NCBI GenBank assembly: GCA_024281135.1
Contig: JAMXLG010000026.1
Span: forward strand, 1 to 28,970
Direction: 5' to 3'
Length of the DNA: 28,970 nt
DNA from: Vulcanimicrobiia bacterium
Lineage (GTDB): Bacteria; Eremiobacterota; Eremiobacteria; Baltobacterales; Baltobacteraceae
Part shown: piece by piece, positions 8,139 through 16,174 of the stretch
Numbering within the stretch: the first letter of the stretch is position 1
How the letters are laid out: the number at the start of each line of letters is the position of its first letter
Notes under the pieces: model-generated
The model's database searches: none
Told to the model about the DNA's origin: nothing
The model's input: the letters and a program-made list of their open reading frames with translations, nothing else
Made by a program: the position numbers and the translations under genes

Positions 8139-9160
8139 ACGGACTCGCCAAGACTAGCAGCAACGTTCTGCTGAGCAACTACTGGCTGCGTATCGCGGCG
8201 GCTATCGTCGTCGTCATTATTTTGATGGCAGGGGTGAACGTTGCGGCGCACGGCGCATTTTTGCAGCCCGGCAATATCGTTCAAGTCCTCCGCCAGATCA
8301 CGTACAACTGCATCCTCGGCGTCGGACAGACGTTCGTTATTATCACGGCCGGCATCGATCTCTCGATCGGCTCACTCGTCTCACTCACCGGCGTCGTGAT
8401 GGCAACCGTTGCGAATGCGCTGCCCTTCGGTGGCGTCGGACTGCTGATCGTCACGCTGATCGTCGGGTTGATCGTCGGCGGCGCTGCGGGCTGGATCAAC
8501 GCATTGCCCGTGGTCAAGTTGAATCTGCCGCCGTTTATTACAACGTTCGCGATGCTCGAAGTCACGCTCGGCCTCTCGTACATCATCTCCGGCGGGCGTC
8601 CGATTCCGCTTCGTTCCGACGCATTCGGTGGTGTCGGCTACGGCTCGTTCCTCGGTCCGGTAACCCGCGCGCTGCATCTCCCAAGCCTTCCGATTCCCGT
8701 GATTTGGATGATCGTCGTGATCATCATCGCATCGGTGCTGCTCATGCGCACACGTTTCGGGCGCTACGTGTTTGCGATCGGCGGCAATGAAGAAGCGGCC
8801 CGCCTCGCCGGCGTCGCGACCGCGCGCGTGAAGACGATGGTGTATGTAATCAGCGGTATGTGCGCGGCGATCGTCGGCTTCCTCTACATGTCGTTGTTCT
8901 CGTCCGGGTCGCCTCAAACGGGCACGGGAGACGAGCTGCTTGAAGCAATCGCTGCCGTGGTCGTCGGCGGTACGAGCTTGATGGGCGGACAGGGGTCGAT
9001 CATCGGCACGTTCTTCGGCGCGCTGCTCATCGGGCTGCTCTACAACGCGATGAACCTGATTCACGTCGATTCGTATCTGCAGAAGGTCGTGCTCGGCGTG
9101 GTTATTCTCCTTGCCGTCGTTCTCGACGAGTTGCGCAAGCGGTACCTAGCGCGAACGTAG
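8135..9160 (+). CDS. Sugar ABC transporter permease (RbsC-like)
   Basis: This 341-residue protein has about 9-10 membrane segments and the branched-chain/ribose permease family pattern. Features include GVGQTFVIITAGIDLSIGS near residue 62, the cytoplasmic coupling region RTRFGRYVFAIGGNEEAARL with AGV following (about residues 205-230), and VVGGTSLMGGQGSIIGT near the C-terminus. It forms the membrane channel for the ABC importer with the ATPase and lipoprotein encoded just upstream. Its ATG overlaps the ATPase stop (ATGA), indicating translational coupling. The stop is followed after 2 bases by the hydrolase gene, so the four genes from 5665 to 10176 look like one operon. Confidence 0.9.
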   Translation: MNGLAKTSSNVLLSNYWLRIAAAIVVVIILMAGVNVAAHGAFLQPGNIVQVLRQITYNCILGVGQTFVIITAGIDLSIGSLVSLTGVVMATVANALPFGGVGLLIVTLIVGLIVGGAAGWINALPVVKLNLPPFITTFAMLEVTLGLSYIISGGRPIPLRSDAFGGVGYGSFLGPVTRALHLPSLPIPVIWMIVVIIIASVLLMRTRFGRYVFAIGGNEEAARLAGVATARVKTMVYVISGMCAAIVGFLYMSLFSSGSPQTGTGDELLEAIAAVVVGGTSLMGGQGSIIGTFFGALLIGLLYNAMNLIHVDSYLQKVVLGVVILLAVVLDELRKRYLART

Positions 9161-9162
9161 CG

Positions 9163-10176
9163 ATGTTTAAAGTTCTGGCGCTTATCCTCGCAGCCGCGAT
9201 TGCGTCGCCGATGCCGACCGACACGCCGCAACCCGATCACTTCAATCGCCTAGCGCCGCTCCAATTCGCCGTGACGACGCCGCAAGGCAGCGGCCGCGCA
9301 CTGTATTTTTCGAACGGCAGTCTCGACGGCGATAAAAACGCGACGCGCGCGCTCATCGTCGTCCACGGAATACTGCGCGATGCGGACTACTATTACGACA
9401 CCGGGATGGAAGCGGTGCACGATCAAGGTCTATCGGACGTGATCGTCATTTCGCCGCAGTTCGTTGAACCGGGCGATCTGAAAGGGCAAAATGTTCCCGC
9501 TGATACACTGCGTTGGGAATCGACGTGGCCGGGCGGATCGCCGGCCGTAGCGCCGGCCCCGATAAGCAGTTACGCGGTCTTCGATGCGATCGTCGAACGA
9601 TTATCCGATCGTTCGCGCTTTCCGAAGATCCAAGAAATCGTCATCGCGGGACACTCCGCGGGCGGTCAAATCGTGCAGCGTTACGCGACGGTTGGCAAAG
9701 CGCGAGAGCTCGACGATGGCGCCACCGTTCCGGTGCATTTGATCGTCGCGAATCCTTCGTCGTATTTCTATTTCAGTGACGACCGCCCGGTGCACGTAGC
9801 GAACTGCCCGAACTTCAACCATTGGCGTTACGGTATCACCGGTGCTCCAACCTACGTCTCGGGAACGGACGAAGAACTGGAAGAGCAATACGTGCACCGT
9901 CGCGTTACGTATTTACTCGGCACCGCGGATACGAACCCGAACGAAGACGATCTCGATCGCACGTGCGCCGGCGAAGCGCAAGGCCCATATCGCTTTGCAC
10001 GCGGCAAGAACTACATCGCTTACATGCGTGACCGCCACCCCGCCGGAACCGAACAAGACTTCGCGTTCGTTCAAGGCGTACCACACGACAACCGCCGTAT
10101 GTTTCGCTCCGCCTGCGGGCTCGCCGTCATCTTCGGCGGCGACGAATCAAGCTGCGCCCAACACGGAAAGATCTGA
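9163..10176 (+). CDS. Secreted alpha/beta hydrolase
   Basis: The 337-residue protein begins with a short hydrophobic signal (residues 2-15). The alpha/beta hydrolase elements are present: oxyanion-region ALIVVHGILRDADYY (residues about 63-77), nucleophile elbow IAGHSAGG with Ser165, an acidic residue in YLLGTADTNPNEDD (Asp256 likely), and His308 in GVPHDNRRMF. Several Cys residues (215, 268 and others) could form disulfides after export. The substrate is unknown. The gene starts 2 bases after the sugar permease stops, so it may release or modify the compound taken up, for example an esterified sugar. It ends 3 bases from the convergent phosphatase gene. Confidence 0.75.
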   Translation: MFKVLALILAAAIASPMPTDTPQPDHFNRLAPLQFAVTTPQGSGRALYFSNGSLDGDKNATRALIVVHGILRDADYYYDTGMEAVHDQGLSDVIVISPQFVEPGDLKGQNVPADTLRWESTWPGGSPAVAPAPISSYAVFDAIVERLSDRSRFPKIQEIVIAGHSAGGQIVQRYATVGKARELDDGATVPVHLIVANPSSYFYFSDDRPVHVANCPNFNHWRYGITGAPTYVSGTDEELEEQYVHRRVTYLLGTADTNPNEDDLDRTCAGEAQGPYRFARGKNYIAYMRDRHPAGTEQDFAFVQGVPHDNRRMFRSACGLAVIFGGDESSCAQHGKI

Positions 10177-10179
10177 CAC

Positions 10180-10668
10180 TTAGGCGTACGGGCCGACGTG
10201 TAGCCTTTCCGCTGCGCGATGGATCAGTTGGCGGACGTACATATTGGGCACGGTTCCAACGTAGCACGCGGCTTCTGCTTCGCGATTTTGCTCTAGGCGT
10301 GCGAGCGCCGATCCAACGCCTGCGCTTCGCGATATGCCGGCCGTGCAATGAATCACAAATCGGTCGACATCGTTGCGCCAGCGATCCCAGAAACGCACGA
10401 TCTCCTCGGCCATCTCTTCCTTCATCACCATCAGGTACGGAAACTCGATGGGATCGTGCGATTCCGGCGTGAGATCGTCGAAGACCACTTGCAAGATGTC
10501 GACGTATCCGGTTCTAACGTTGCAGAGGTCTTCAGCCGTCTTCTCCGGGTCTTCTCGATTGTCGTTAATCGATATAACCGCGTACCGGCCAGGAACTGCA
10601 ATGGTCTGCGCCATCTCCCGCGAGAAGATGACGAACCGGTTGCTCAAATCAGACGCACTCGCGTTCAT
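10180..10668 (-). CDS. Tyrosine/dual-specificity phosphatase-like protein
   Basis: The 162-residue cytosolic protein carries the Cys-based phosphatase signature HCTAGISRS at residues 107-115, with nucleophile Cys108 and phosphate-binding Arg114 (C-x5-R). A candidate general-acid loop is FDDLTPESHD at about residues 63-72. The size fits compact tyrosine or dual-specificity phosphatases. The sequence AVISINDNRED near residue 30 resembles the start of this fold, where a conserved strand is followed by a loop. It is the last gene of a six-gene minus-strand run that starts with a Ser/Thr kinase, and it lies 23 bases after the LolA-like gene. It could reverse phosphorylation within the cassette; that is inference. 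Confidence 0.75.
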   Translation of the reverse strand: MNASASDLSNRFVIFSREMAQTIAVPGRYAVISINDNREDPEKTAEDLCNVRTGYVDILQVVFDDLTPESHDPIEFPYLMVMKEEMAEEIVRFWDRWRNDVDRFVIHCTAGISRSAGVGSALARLEQNREAEAACYVGTVPNMYVRQLIHRAAERLHVGPYA

Positions 10669-10691
10669 ATCTTTGCTATGTTTTGTACGCC

Positions 10692-11366
10692 TTAGAACGG
10701 GAAGTCGTTTTGGGAGAGGTTTGCGTTCAGGTTCCAGTCGGTGAAGGACTGGTCGAGCGCGACTTTGTCACCTTCGTAGAGGACTTGACGGAGCGGGAAG
10801 TGCGTTTGCTGCGAGAGATAGATTTTCATCAGCGAAATGCCGTCGTAGCTCGCCGGATCGGCCACTTTGAGCGTGAGCAGATCGGTCTGCGCGCCGTCGA
10901 TCATTCCAGCGTTTGAAGTCTGCGACAGGTCACCTTTGACGGTGGTGTATTGCGCAATGATGTTTTGCGGCAGACCGTCCGGAAGCGTATAACCACGAAG
11001 CGAGACCGCGCGTCCGTCATGCAATCCTATCTTCAAATGGATGCCGGAAAGAAACCCGCCTTGGTGTCCGCTAACTTGATCGCCGCCCGCCCACACGCCG
11101 CCGCCGCCTTTGCCCGGGCCCGACTCGATCAGCGTCTTTGCGTAGTGCGGTTTCATGAACGAATAGTCGTAGACGCGGTCTTGCACGTCGTTGCCTTTGA
11201 CTTCGTGCGAATGCAGCTTGTACGTAAAGCTGTTCGTCTTTCCGAACGCCTCGTCAAACGCCGAAGCTGCTGGTGTGCTTGATGCTGCCGTCGCAAACGC
11301 GTGCGGCAAGAGCACGGCGGCGAGGGCCGCTGCAAGAATGACGAGCGGTGTACGTGATCTCTGCAT
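10692..11366 (-). CDS. Exported LolA/LppX-like protein of unknown function
   Basis: This 224-residue protein has a signal peptide (hydrophobic residues 7-25, ending around FATA-AS). The mature part starts with AFDEAFGKTNSFTYKLHSHE and continues with alternating strands, including DRVYDYSFMKPHYAKTLI and LTLKVADPASYDGISLMKIYL followed by LRQVLYEGDKV. That arrangement, where a helix is followed by an antiparallel sheet with residues scored against a lipid or matrix, resembles LolA/LppX-fold proteins and DUF1571-type exported proteins. The exact family is uncertain. A strong ribosome-binding site (GGAGGA, 3 bases before the ATG) is present, unusual for this region. It sits 23 bases after the stress-protein gene in the six-gene cassette. 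Confidence 0.6.
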   Translation of the reverse strand: MQRSRTPLVILAAALAAVLLPHAFATAASSTPAASAFDEAFGKTNSFTYKLHSHEVKGNDVQDRVYDYSFMKPHYAKTLIESGPGKGGGGVWAGGDQVSGHQGGFLSGIHLKIGLHDGRAVSLRGYTLPDGLPQNIIAQYTTVKGDLSQTSNAGMIDGAQTDLLTLKVADPASYDGISLMKIYLSQQTHFPLRQVLYEGDKVALDQSFTDWNLNANLSQNDFPF

Positions 11367-11389
11367 GTGTCCTCCGTTTAGCAGTATCC

Positions 11390-12016
11390 CTAAGCTTGAG
11401 CGCCTGGAGCTCCCGCCTCTTCGTAAAGCAAGGTTCCGTGCTTGCCCTCAACCCCGATGAGGACGTCGCACTTGGCGTCAGCCGCGATCTCTTCAATGGT
11501 CCGTCCGAGCGGAGCGCCGGTATACTTGCCCTCACGGAACGAGCCGAGGATGATCAAATTCGCCTTTTCGCGCTTGGCGAGGTCGAGTACCGCCTGTTTG
11601 GTCGAGCGAGCCTTGATGATCTCCGTCCGCAGATTAACGTCAGTATTGGAGGCAATCGTTTCGGCCGCACCGAGAGCGTCGAGCCCGGCGCGCTCTTCGA
11701 CGGGCATTTCGGCGTCCGGAGGAAGCGTGTAGGGCACTTCGATGACGTACACGGCTAGCAGCTCCGATTTTTCGCCTCGCGCGAGCTTCGCCGCGAGCGC
11801 CATCATGTGGCCGGAGAGAATGTCCGGCGAGAACACGACGACGATTGAGCCGACCATTCGCTCGAGCGACGTTTCGGCTTCCTTCGCCAAGCGCTGGACG
11901 AACGAAGCCGGCGGATGCAGCATCCAGTAGAGGGTCGCAACAATCGAAACCATGATCAGAACGGCGATGACGACGCCCGCGACGGTTACGTGGACGTTCG
12001 CACTGCTATAAATCAT
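11390..12016 (-). CDS. Membrane-anchored universal stress protein
   Basis: The 208-residue protein begins with one transmembrane helix (about residues 10-33, VTVAGVVIAVLIMVSIVATL). A UspA-like alpha/beta domain follows: SIVVVFSPDILSGHMMALAAK, LLAVYVIEVP, then ANLIILGSFREGKYTGAPLG and CDVLIGVEG. The nucleotide-binding motif G-2x-G-9x-G-S/T is only partly kept (GSFREGKYTGAPLGRT), so ATP binding is uncertain. Universal stress proteins are normally soluble; the N-terminal anchor puts this one at the inner face of the membrane next to the transporter encoded upstream. Its ATG overlaps the stop of the 59-residue membrane protein gene (ATGA), so the two are translationally coupled. Confidence 0.8.
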   Translation of the reverse strand: MIYSSANVHVTVAGVVIAVLIMVSIVATLYWMLHPPASFVQRLAKEAETSLERMVGSIVVVFSPDILSGHMMALAAKLARGEKSELLAVYVIEVPYTLPPDAEMPVEERAGLDALGAAETIASNTDVNLRTEIIKARSTKQAVLDLAKREKANLIILGSFREGKYTGAPLGRTIEEIAADAKCDVLIGVEGKHGTLLYEEAGAPGAQA

Positions 12017-12192
12017 CGTTTACGCATCGCCTCACGAACTTGGCGAAAGCGAAGAATGCCTAGCAAGACCATTGCGCCACCGAGCACGATACCGGTGAAC
12101 GATTGAGCGAGCGGATAACGGAGCATCTGAAACACGACGTACGCGCCGACCACGACCATCAATACCGCAAGCCCGCACCGAACCATCAGCAT
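12013..12192 (-). CDS. Small two-helix membrane protein (59 residues)
   Basis: Found by translating the gap between the permease and the stress protein on the minus strand. From the ATG at 12192 the peptide starts MLMVRCGLAVLMVVVGAYVV and ends REAMRKR. It has two predicted hydrophobic helices (about residues 5-22 and 32-48), with basic residues after each. Two contacts support a real gene: it starts 2 bases after the permease stop (TAGCGATG), and its TGA overlaps the stress-protein start as ATGA. The function is unknown. It could be an accessory subunit that links the permease and the membrane-anchored stress protein, but that is inference from position only. A second in-frame ATG lies at 12186. 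Confidence 0.72.
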   Translation of the reverse strand: MLMVRCGLAVLMVVVGAYVVFQMLRYPLAQSFTGIVLGGAMVLLGILRFRQVREAMRKR

Positions 12193-12194
12193 CG

Positions 12195-13814
12195 CTACAC
12201 CGCCACCTTTTCATGGCGCTCGTCGCTCGCCTTGACATTCGCAATGTACTCGTCCATCAGCTCGAGTTCACCCGCGCGGCGTAAAATCTCCATTTGTTCC
12301 GTCCGCCAATCACGCTTGCGCGAGTGGAGCAACGGCAATCCCCTACTTTTGCGGTAAACGAAGTACAGAATCATGCCAAGCACGATCCACGAGGGGCCTG
12401 CGATACGGCCGATCGGATGCGTGATCATCGTAAAGACGAGGATCGCGACGATGCCGATGAAACCGATGACAGCGAACACCGGAAACTCGACGCGTTCGCC
12501 CCGGAACGTGAACGGAATGTTCACCGGGATCTTGAACTTCCGCGGACTGAGCGGATCCGTTAGACGCAGTGCGACGAGCGCGACGAAAACGAACGAATAA
12601 CTCGTTGCCGCACCGAACGCATACAGGTCGCCTAAAAAGTCGATTCCGCTTTCACCTCGGAAATGTTTCGCATAGACGTCTGCCATGTGCGAATTCAGCG
12701 ATGGAAGCGCTGCGAAGATGACTTCCAGGAGCGCTACGCCGCTAAAGACCAAAAGCGAGACCCACGGCGTGCGGAAGCGTGGATGTACGCTCTGGAAAAT
12801 CGAGGGAAGTAGCTGACCTTTCGACATTGCGTACGCGATGCGCGAGCTGCCGAAGACGCCTGAGTTCGACGAGATCAACAGCAGCACGGCACCGAGTACG
12901 GGAACGTAGAACGCGGCGACGGCTCCCCAGTAGGGGACCTGCTTCGCGATCAACGCAACCGCCTTGCCGTTGTTATCGGAGTTGCCCAGCCACTGCCAAA
13001 GCATCTGCGGATTTCCGTGGGCATCGGGCGGAATCGGATGCCACGTGTGCATGCCGAGTGCGAGGTTCGCGTACGAGAGCGCGAAGATCAAGATCGTCAA
13101 GATCAGCGCAGTCGAGGTACGCGGAATGATCGATGCGGGCCGCTGCGTCTCTTCGGCGGCTTGCGAAATCGACTCGAGCCCGACGAAGGACACGATGGCA
13201 AGCGACGTGCCCTTCATGAGATCGAACGTCGAAGGCCAACTCGTTTTCATCGTATGCACGAGCAAGTCCGGAGTGAACGCGAAGAGAAAGCCGAGTGTGA
13301 GGATCGCCGTTTCGCTGACGATATCGAGCCCACTGACGAACCCGTTGAATGCCGTCGACTCTCGCACGCCGATGAAGTTGAGCGTGCACAGTCCGATGAC
13401 GAGGCTCGTCGTCAAAGCAAAATGCGTCCACGGATGTGGACCGCTCGCGAGCATCGGAAGCAACTCGCTCAAATAGTCGACGCAGCTCCATGCGAAGAGC
13501 GCAATATCGATCGTAAAGTCCAGCAGTACAGCCCACCCTGCGACGAATCCGAAGATATCGCCAAGGCCGCGAAGGACGAAGTACTGGCCGCCTCCGGCAA
13601 CCGGATAGGTTGCCGCGAGTTCGGTGTAGGCAAGACCTATGCAGACATAGACGATACCGGCGAACAGGAATGCAATGTTCGAAGCGCCTGCGGCCGCGCC
13701 GAGTACGAGACCGAGCCCGACGAAAATGTCGGCGCCCACATCCGAGTAGCCCCAAGAAAACGATCCCCAGGGCGTGACGGAGCGGCGAAGCTCCGGATTC
13801 TGTTCCTTCGACAT
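12195..13814 (-). CDS. APC-superfamily amino-acid permease
   Basis: This 539-residue protein has about 12-13 membrane segments. The amino acid-polyamine-organocation pattern is visible: GADIFVGLGLVLGAAAGAS at about residues 27-45, AYTELAATYPVAGGGQYFVL at 62-81 (the E-L-A-x-x-Y-P-x-x-G-G family motif), and GLESISQAAEETQRP near residue 215. It would import amino acids or related amines, and the substrate cannot be inferred. A hydrophilic C-terminal tail of about 50 residues (SRKRDWRTEQMEILRR onward) is cytosolic and could be a regulatory site. The gene begins 6 bases after the Ser/Thr kinase gene stops and is followed after 2 bases by the 59-residue gene. Confidence 0.87.
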   Translation of the reverse strand: MSKEQNPELRRSVTPWGSFSWGYSDVGADIFVGLGLVLGAAAGASNIAFLFAGIVYVCIGLAYTELAATYPVAGGGQYFVLRGLGDIFGFVAGWAVLLDFTIDIALFAWSCVDYLSELLPMLASGPHPWTHFALTTSLVIGLCTLNFIGVRESTAFNGFVSGLDIVSETAILTLGFLFAFTPDLLVHTMKTSWPSTFDLMKGTSLAIVSFVGLESISQAAEETQRPASIIPRTSTALILTILIFALSYANLALGMHTWHPIPPDAHGNPQMLWQWLGNSDNNGKAVALIAKQVPYWGAVAAFYVPVLGAVLLLISSNSGVFGSSRIAYAMSKGQLLPSIFQSVHPRFRTPWVSLLVFSGVALLEVIFAALPSLNSHMADVYAKHFRGESGIDFLGDLYAFGAATSYSFVFVALVALRLTDPLSPRKFKIPVNIPFTFRGERVEFPVFAVIGFIGIVAILVFTMITHPIGRIAGPSWIVLGMILYFVYRKSRGLPLLHSRKRDWRTEQMEILRRAGELELMDEYIANVKASDERHEKVAV

Positions 13815-13820
13815 ACGTAC

Positions 13821-15104
13821 TTAAAAGATAATGCCTATCGCGGTACGTTCGAGGGCGTTGATCATGTATTCCGCATGGGCGTACTGTTCGTGAAGTCCGT
13901 AGTCATGGAAAATGCGAAGCGCCTCGTTCAAACGATTGACGGCATCGCGAAGTTCGTTACGTTCGCGCCTTCCGTCGGCGGCTTTCTGTAAGATCATCGT
14001 CGCGTATTTCAGTGCCGTCTTCGCGTATTCGGATTCGTTGTTGCTTACCGAAAGCTCGTGCATTGCGGCAACGTAGGCGTCTTTTGCTTCGTCGTAATCG
14101 CGCCGCCGGGTTGCGATCATTCCCTTGAGAACGTTCTCTAACGCATCAGTGCGGTTGCGGGAACTCGCGAGCGCCTTATCCAGCGCTTGACGGAGCGTCG
14201 GATCCGTTGCTTTTGCCGACGGCGTGAATGTTTTGAGCGGCTTCACGTCGGATACGGGCGCCGTGTGCGAGGCCGGTACCGCAGGACCGAGCAGCGCGGC
14301 GATATCCGCCATAAACTCGCGCGCCGTTTGATAGCGTTTGCCCGGATCTTTTTCGATCGCGCGCATGATGACGTGCTCGAGCGATTCGGGAATATTCCGG
14401 TTGATTTCGCGCGGCGACGTCGGAAGATCGTGAACGTGCGAATACATCGTCGCAACGATGTCGTCGCGATCGTTGCGGAACGGCAGCGTCCCCGTGAAGA
14501 TCTCGTACATCACGATGCCCACCGAGTACAGATCGCTCCGCACGTCGGCGGGCTTGCTAAGAAAACGTTCGGGAGCGAGGTAGGAGATCGTCCCGACGAT
14601 TTGGCCCGTGCGCGTCGTTTGCGTCACTTCGCTTGCGCGCCGGGCGAGGCCGAAGTCCGTTAACTTCGTGTGCTTGCCATCTTCGACGATCATGATGTTC
14701 GAGGGCTTGATATCGCGGTGTATGATGCCTTGCGAGTTTGCGTAGTCGAGCGCTTCGAGGACTTCGTGAATGTATCCGAGCGCCTGACGGTAAGCGAGCT
14801 CGCCGGCTTCCAATTGCGAGAGAGTCTTCCCACGCACCAGCTCCATCACGATGTATGAAATGCCGTTGTCCTCGCCGGCATCGTAGACGGCGACGATGTG
14901 CGGGTGATTCAAACGTGCCATCGCTCGCGCTTCCATCAAGAGACGCGCATTCGTCTCGTCGGAACGCTCGATGAGCACCTTGACGGCTACGTCACGGTGA
15001 AGTGTGGCGTCGAGAGCCCGATACGTGTCGGCCGTACCGCCGCGCCCGATAAGCTCGGCGATCTCGTAGCGGCCGCCGAGCGTCCGTCCTTGGAGCGAGT
15101 CCAC
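13821..15104 (-). CDS. Cytosolic Ser/Thr protein kinase with C-terminal helical (TPR-like) region
   Basis: The 427-residue protein has a full Hanks-type kinase domain at about residues 13-270. Visible motifs are the glycine loop LIGRGGTADTYRA (19-29), Lys42 in AVKVL, Glu59 in LMEARAM, catalytic HRDIKPSN with Asp131, DFG at 150-152, and the YLAPE activation-segment end. No membrane segment or PASTA domain follows, so it is soluble, unlike PknB. Residues about 300-427 are helical with TPR-like spacing (RRDYDEAKDAYVAAMHE; DAVNRLNEALRIFHDYG) and may sense or bind partners. The start is GTG at 15104. Just before it, a short ATG-initiated five-codon reading frame ends in TAG that overlaps the GTG (TAGTG). 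It heads the six-gene run down to 10180. A weak -10-like TACTAT lies on the minus strand at 15125-15120. Confidence 0.88.
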   Translation of the reverse strand: MDSLQGRTLGGRYEIAELIGRGGTADTYRALDATLHRDVAVKVLIERSDETNARLLMEARAMARLNHPHIVAVYDAGEDNGISYIVMELVRGKTLSQLEAGELAYRQALGYIHEVLEALDYANSQGIIHRDIKPSNIMIVEDGKHTKLTDFGLARRASEVTQTTRTGQIVGTISYLAPERFLSKPADVRSDLYSVGIVMYEIFTGTLPFRNDRDDIVATMYSHVHDLPTSPREINRNIPESLEHVIMRAIEKDPGKRYQTAREFMADIAALLGPAVPASHTAPVSDVKPLKTFTPSAKATDPTLRQALDKALASSRNRTDALENVLKGMIATRRRDYDEAKDAYVAAMHELSVSNNESEYAKTALKYATMILQKAADGRRERNELRDAVNRLNEALRIFHDYGLHEQYAHAEYMINALERTAIGIIF

Positions 15105-15126
15105 TAGCCGTTTCTGTCCATAGTAA

Positions 15127-15468
15127 TTAAAAGGCGTTTCTATGCAGGGCTAAGCGATTACCGTCTATCGCGACAACATCGAAGCGCAATCGCGCTCCGG
15201 GTGCAGCGACCTGGGCAAAGTCCTCACCAACGGATCGTAACGTTGCCCTCTTTTTATAATCGACCGCAGAGAGCGCCGTCCCGAAGCGGCGGCCGTCGCG
15301 TCGCTTGACCTCGACGATGACCAGCGTGCGACCCTCTATCGCGATCAAGTCGGCCTCTCCCGCGGAGGTGCGATAGTTGCGGGCGAGGATGCGGTAACCG
15401 AGTGACTCCAAAAACGCTGCCGCATCGTCCTCACCCCGGCGTCCCTTGCTCTTCGTATTCACTTGCAT
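15127..15468 (-). CDS. yraN: UPF0102 (YraN) family nuclease-like protein
   Basis: The ATG at 15468 gives 113 residues, typical for the family. The sequence has the N-terminal KGRRGEDDAAAFLESLGYR motif and the PD-(D/E)xK-like core: RTSAGEADLIAIEG followed by VIVEVKRR (Asp, Glu and Lys of the nuclease fold). The biological role of YraN is not established; in some bacteria it is linked to competence genes. I chose 15468 because the family begins just before the KGRRGE motif; a GTG at 15462 is the alternative. It overlaps the 3' end of rnhB by 38 bases and is the last gene of the trmD-rplS operon. Confidence 0.88.
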   Translation of the reverse strand: MQVNTKSKGRRGEDDAAAFLESLGYRILARNYRTSAGEADLIAIEGRTLVIVEVKRRDGRRFGTALSAVDYKKRATLRSVGEDFAQVAAPGARLRFDVVAIDGNRLALHRNAF

Positions 15469-16174
15469 CGACTGCGTCGTCTTCGCCCTCGAACAAGAGT
15501 TCGAGTTGCGAATCACGGACGCGCCACCATGCCGTGCGGTGATGCACGCTTGGACCATGCTGCTTCAGTGCTTCGATGTGTACCGGCGTCCCGTAGCCCT
15601 TATGGAGATCGAACCGGTAGCGCGGATCGAGTGCATGCAATTCGGTAAGCAGAGCGTCGCGGTGCACTTTTGCGAGGATCGACGCCGCCGAAACGACGGC
15701 GCAGATTGCGTCGCCTTTGATCAACGGTTCTTGCGGTCCGCCGAAAGATTTGATGCGAACCGCGTCGGTAAACAGATATTCCGGTGGGTCGCATGTCAGC
15801 GTTGCGATCGCCCGTTCCATAGCGAGCACGCTCGCCCAATAGATGTTGAGGCGGTTGATCTCGTCGACGCTTGCGACGCCTATACCCCATCCGCAAGCGG
15901 ACTCGCGAATCTTCTCGGCGAGCTTGAGGCGAATTTCGGGGCGCACCTGTTTCGAGTCATTCAAGCCTTTGAGCATCAACGGCTCGTGTGCGACAACACA
16001 GGCGGCGACGACGGGACCGGCAAGCGGACCTCGGCCGGCTTCGTCCACACCACCGATAAAGGTAAAGCCTTTTTCGCGTACGGCATACTCGTACCGGTGC
16101 AAGCGGTGCAGGCGGCGGCGTTCGCGTTCGTATGCGTTCTTGGCTTTACGTTTTTTGTCGAACTTCGTTGTCAT
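15431..16174 (-). CDS. rnhB: Ribonuclease HII
   Basis: This 247-residue enzyme removes ribonucleotides from RNA-DNA hybrids. The motifs are clear: GGVDEAGRGPLAGPVVAA with the DEAGRG acid pair, LNDSKQVRPEIR, and the later acidic sites including YLFTDAVRI, then KGDAICAVVSAASILAKVHRD and HKGYGTPVH. The N-terminal 36 residues (KKRKAKNAYERERRRLHRLH) form a basic extension that is longer than in the E. coli enzyme and might aid nucleic-acid binding. The gene overlaps rbgA by 29 bases at its start and yraN by 38 bases at its end, as in the conserved rplS-lepB-rbgA-rnhB-yraN order. Confidence 0.94.
   Translation of the reverse strand: MTTKFDKKRKAKNAYERERRRLHRLHRYEYAVREKGFTFIGGVDEAGRGPLAGPVVAACVVAHEPLMLKGLNDSKQVRPEIRLKLAEKIRESACGWGIGVASVDEINRLNIYWASVLAMERAIATLTCDPPEYLFTDAVRIKSFGGPQEPLIKGDAICAVVSAASILAKVHRDALLTELHALDPRYRFDLHKGYGTPVHIEALKQHGPSVHHRTAWWRVRDSQLELLFEGEDDAVDASEYEEQGTPG

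Noticed and set aside
10127..10700. Plus-strand frames opposite the phosphatase and LolA-like genes
   Set aside because: They lie wholly antisense to genes with recognisable motifs and lack any domain signal.
12964..13991. Long plus-strand frame (324 codons) opposite the permease and kinase
   Set aside because: Its composition is rich in Arg, Glu and Asp with no hydrophobic core, as expected for the antisense of a membrane-protein gene in GC-rich DNA.
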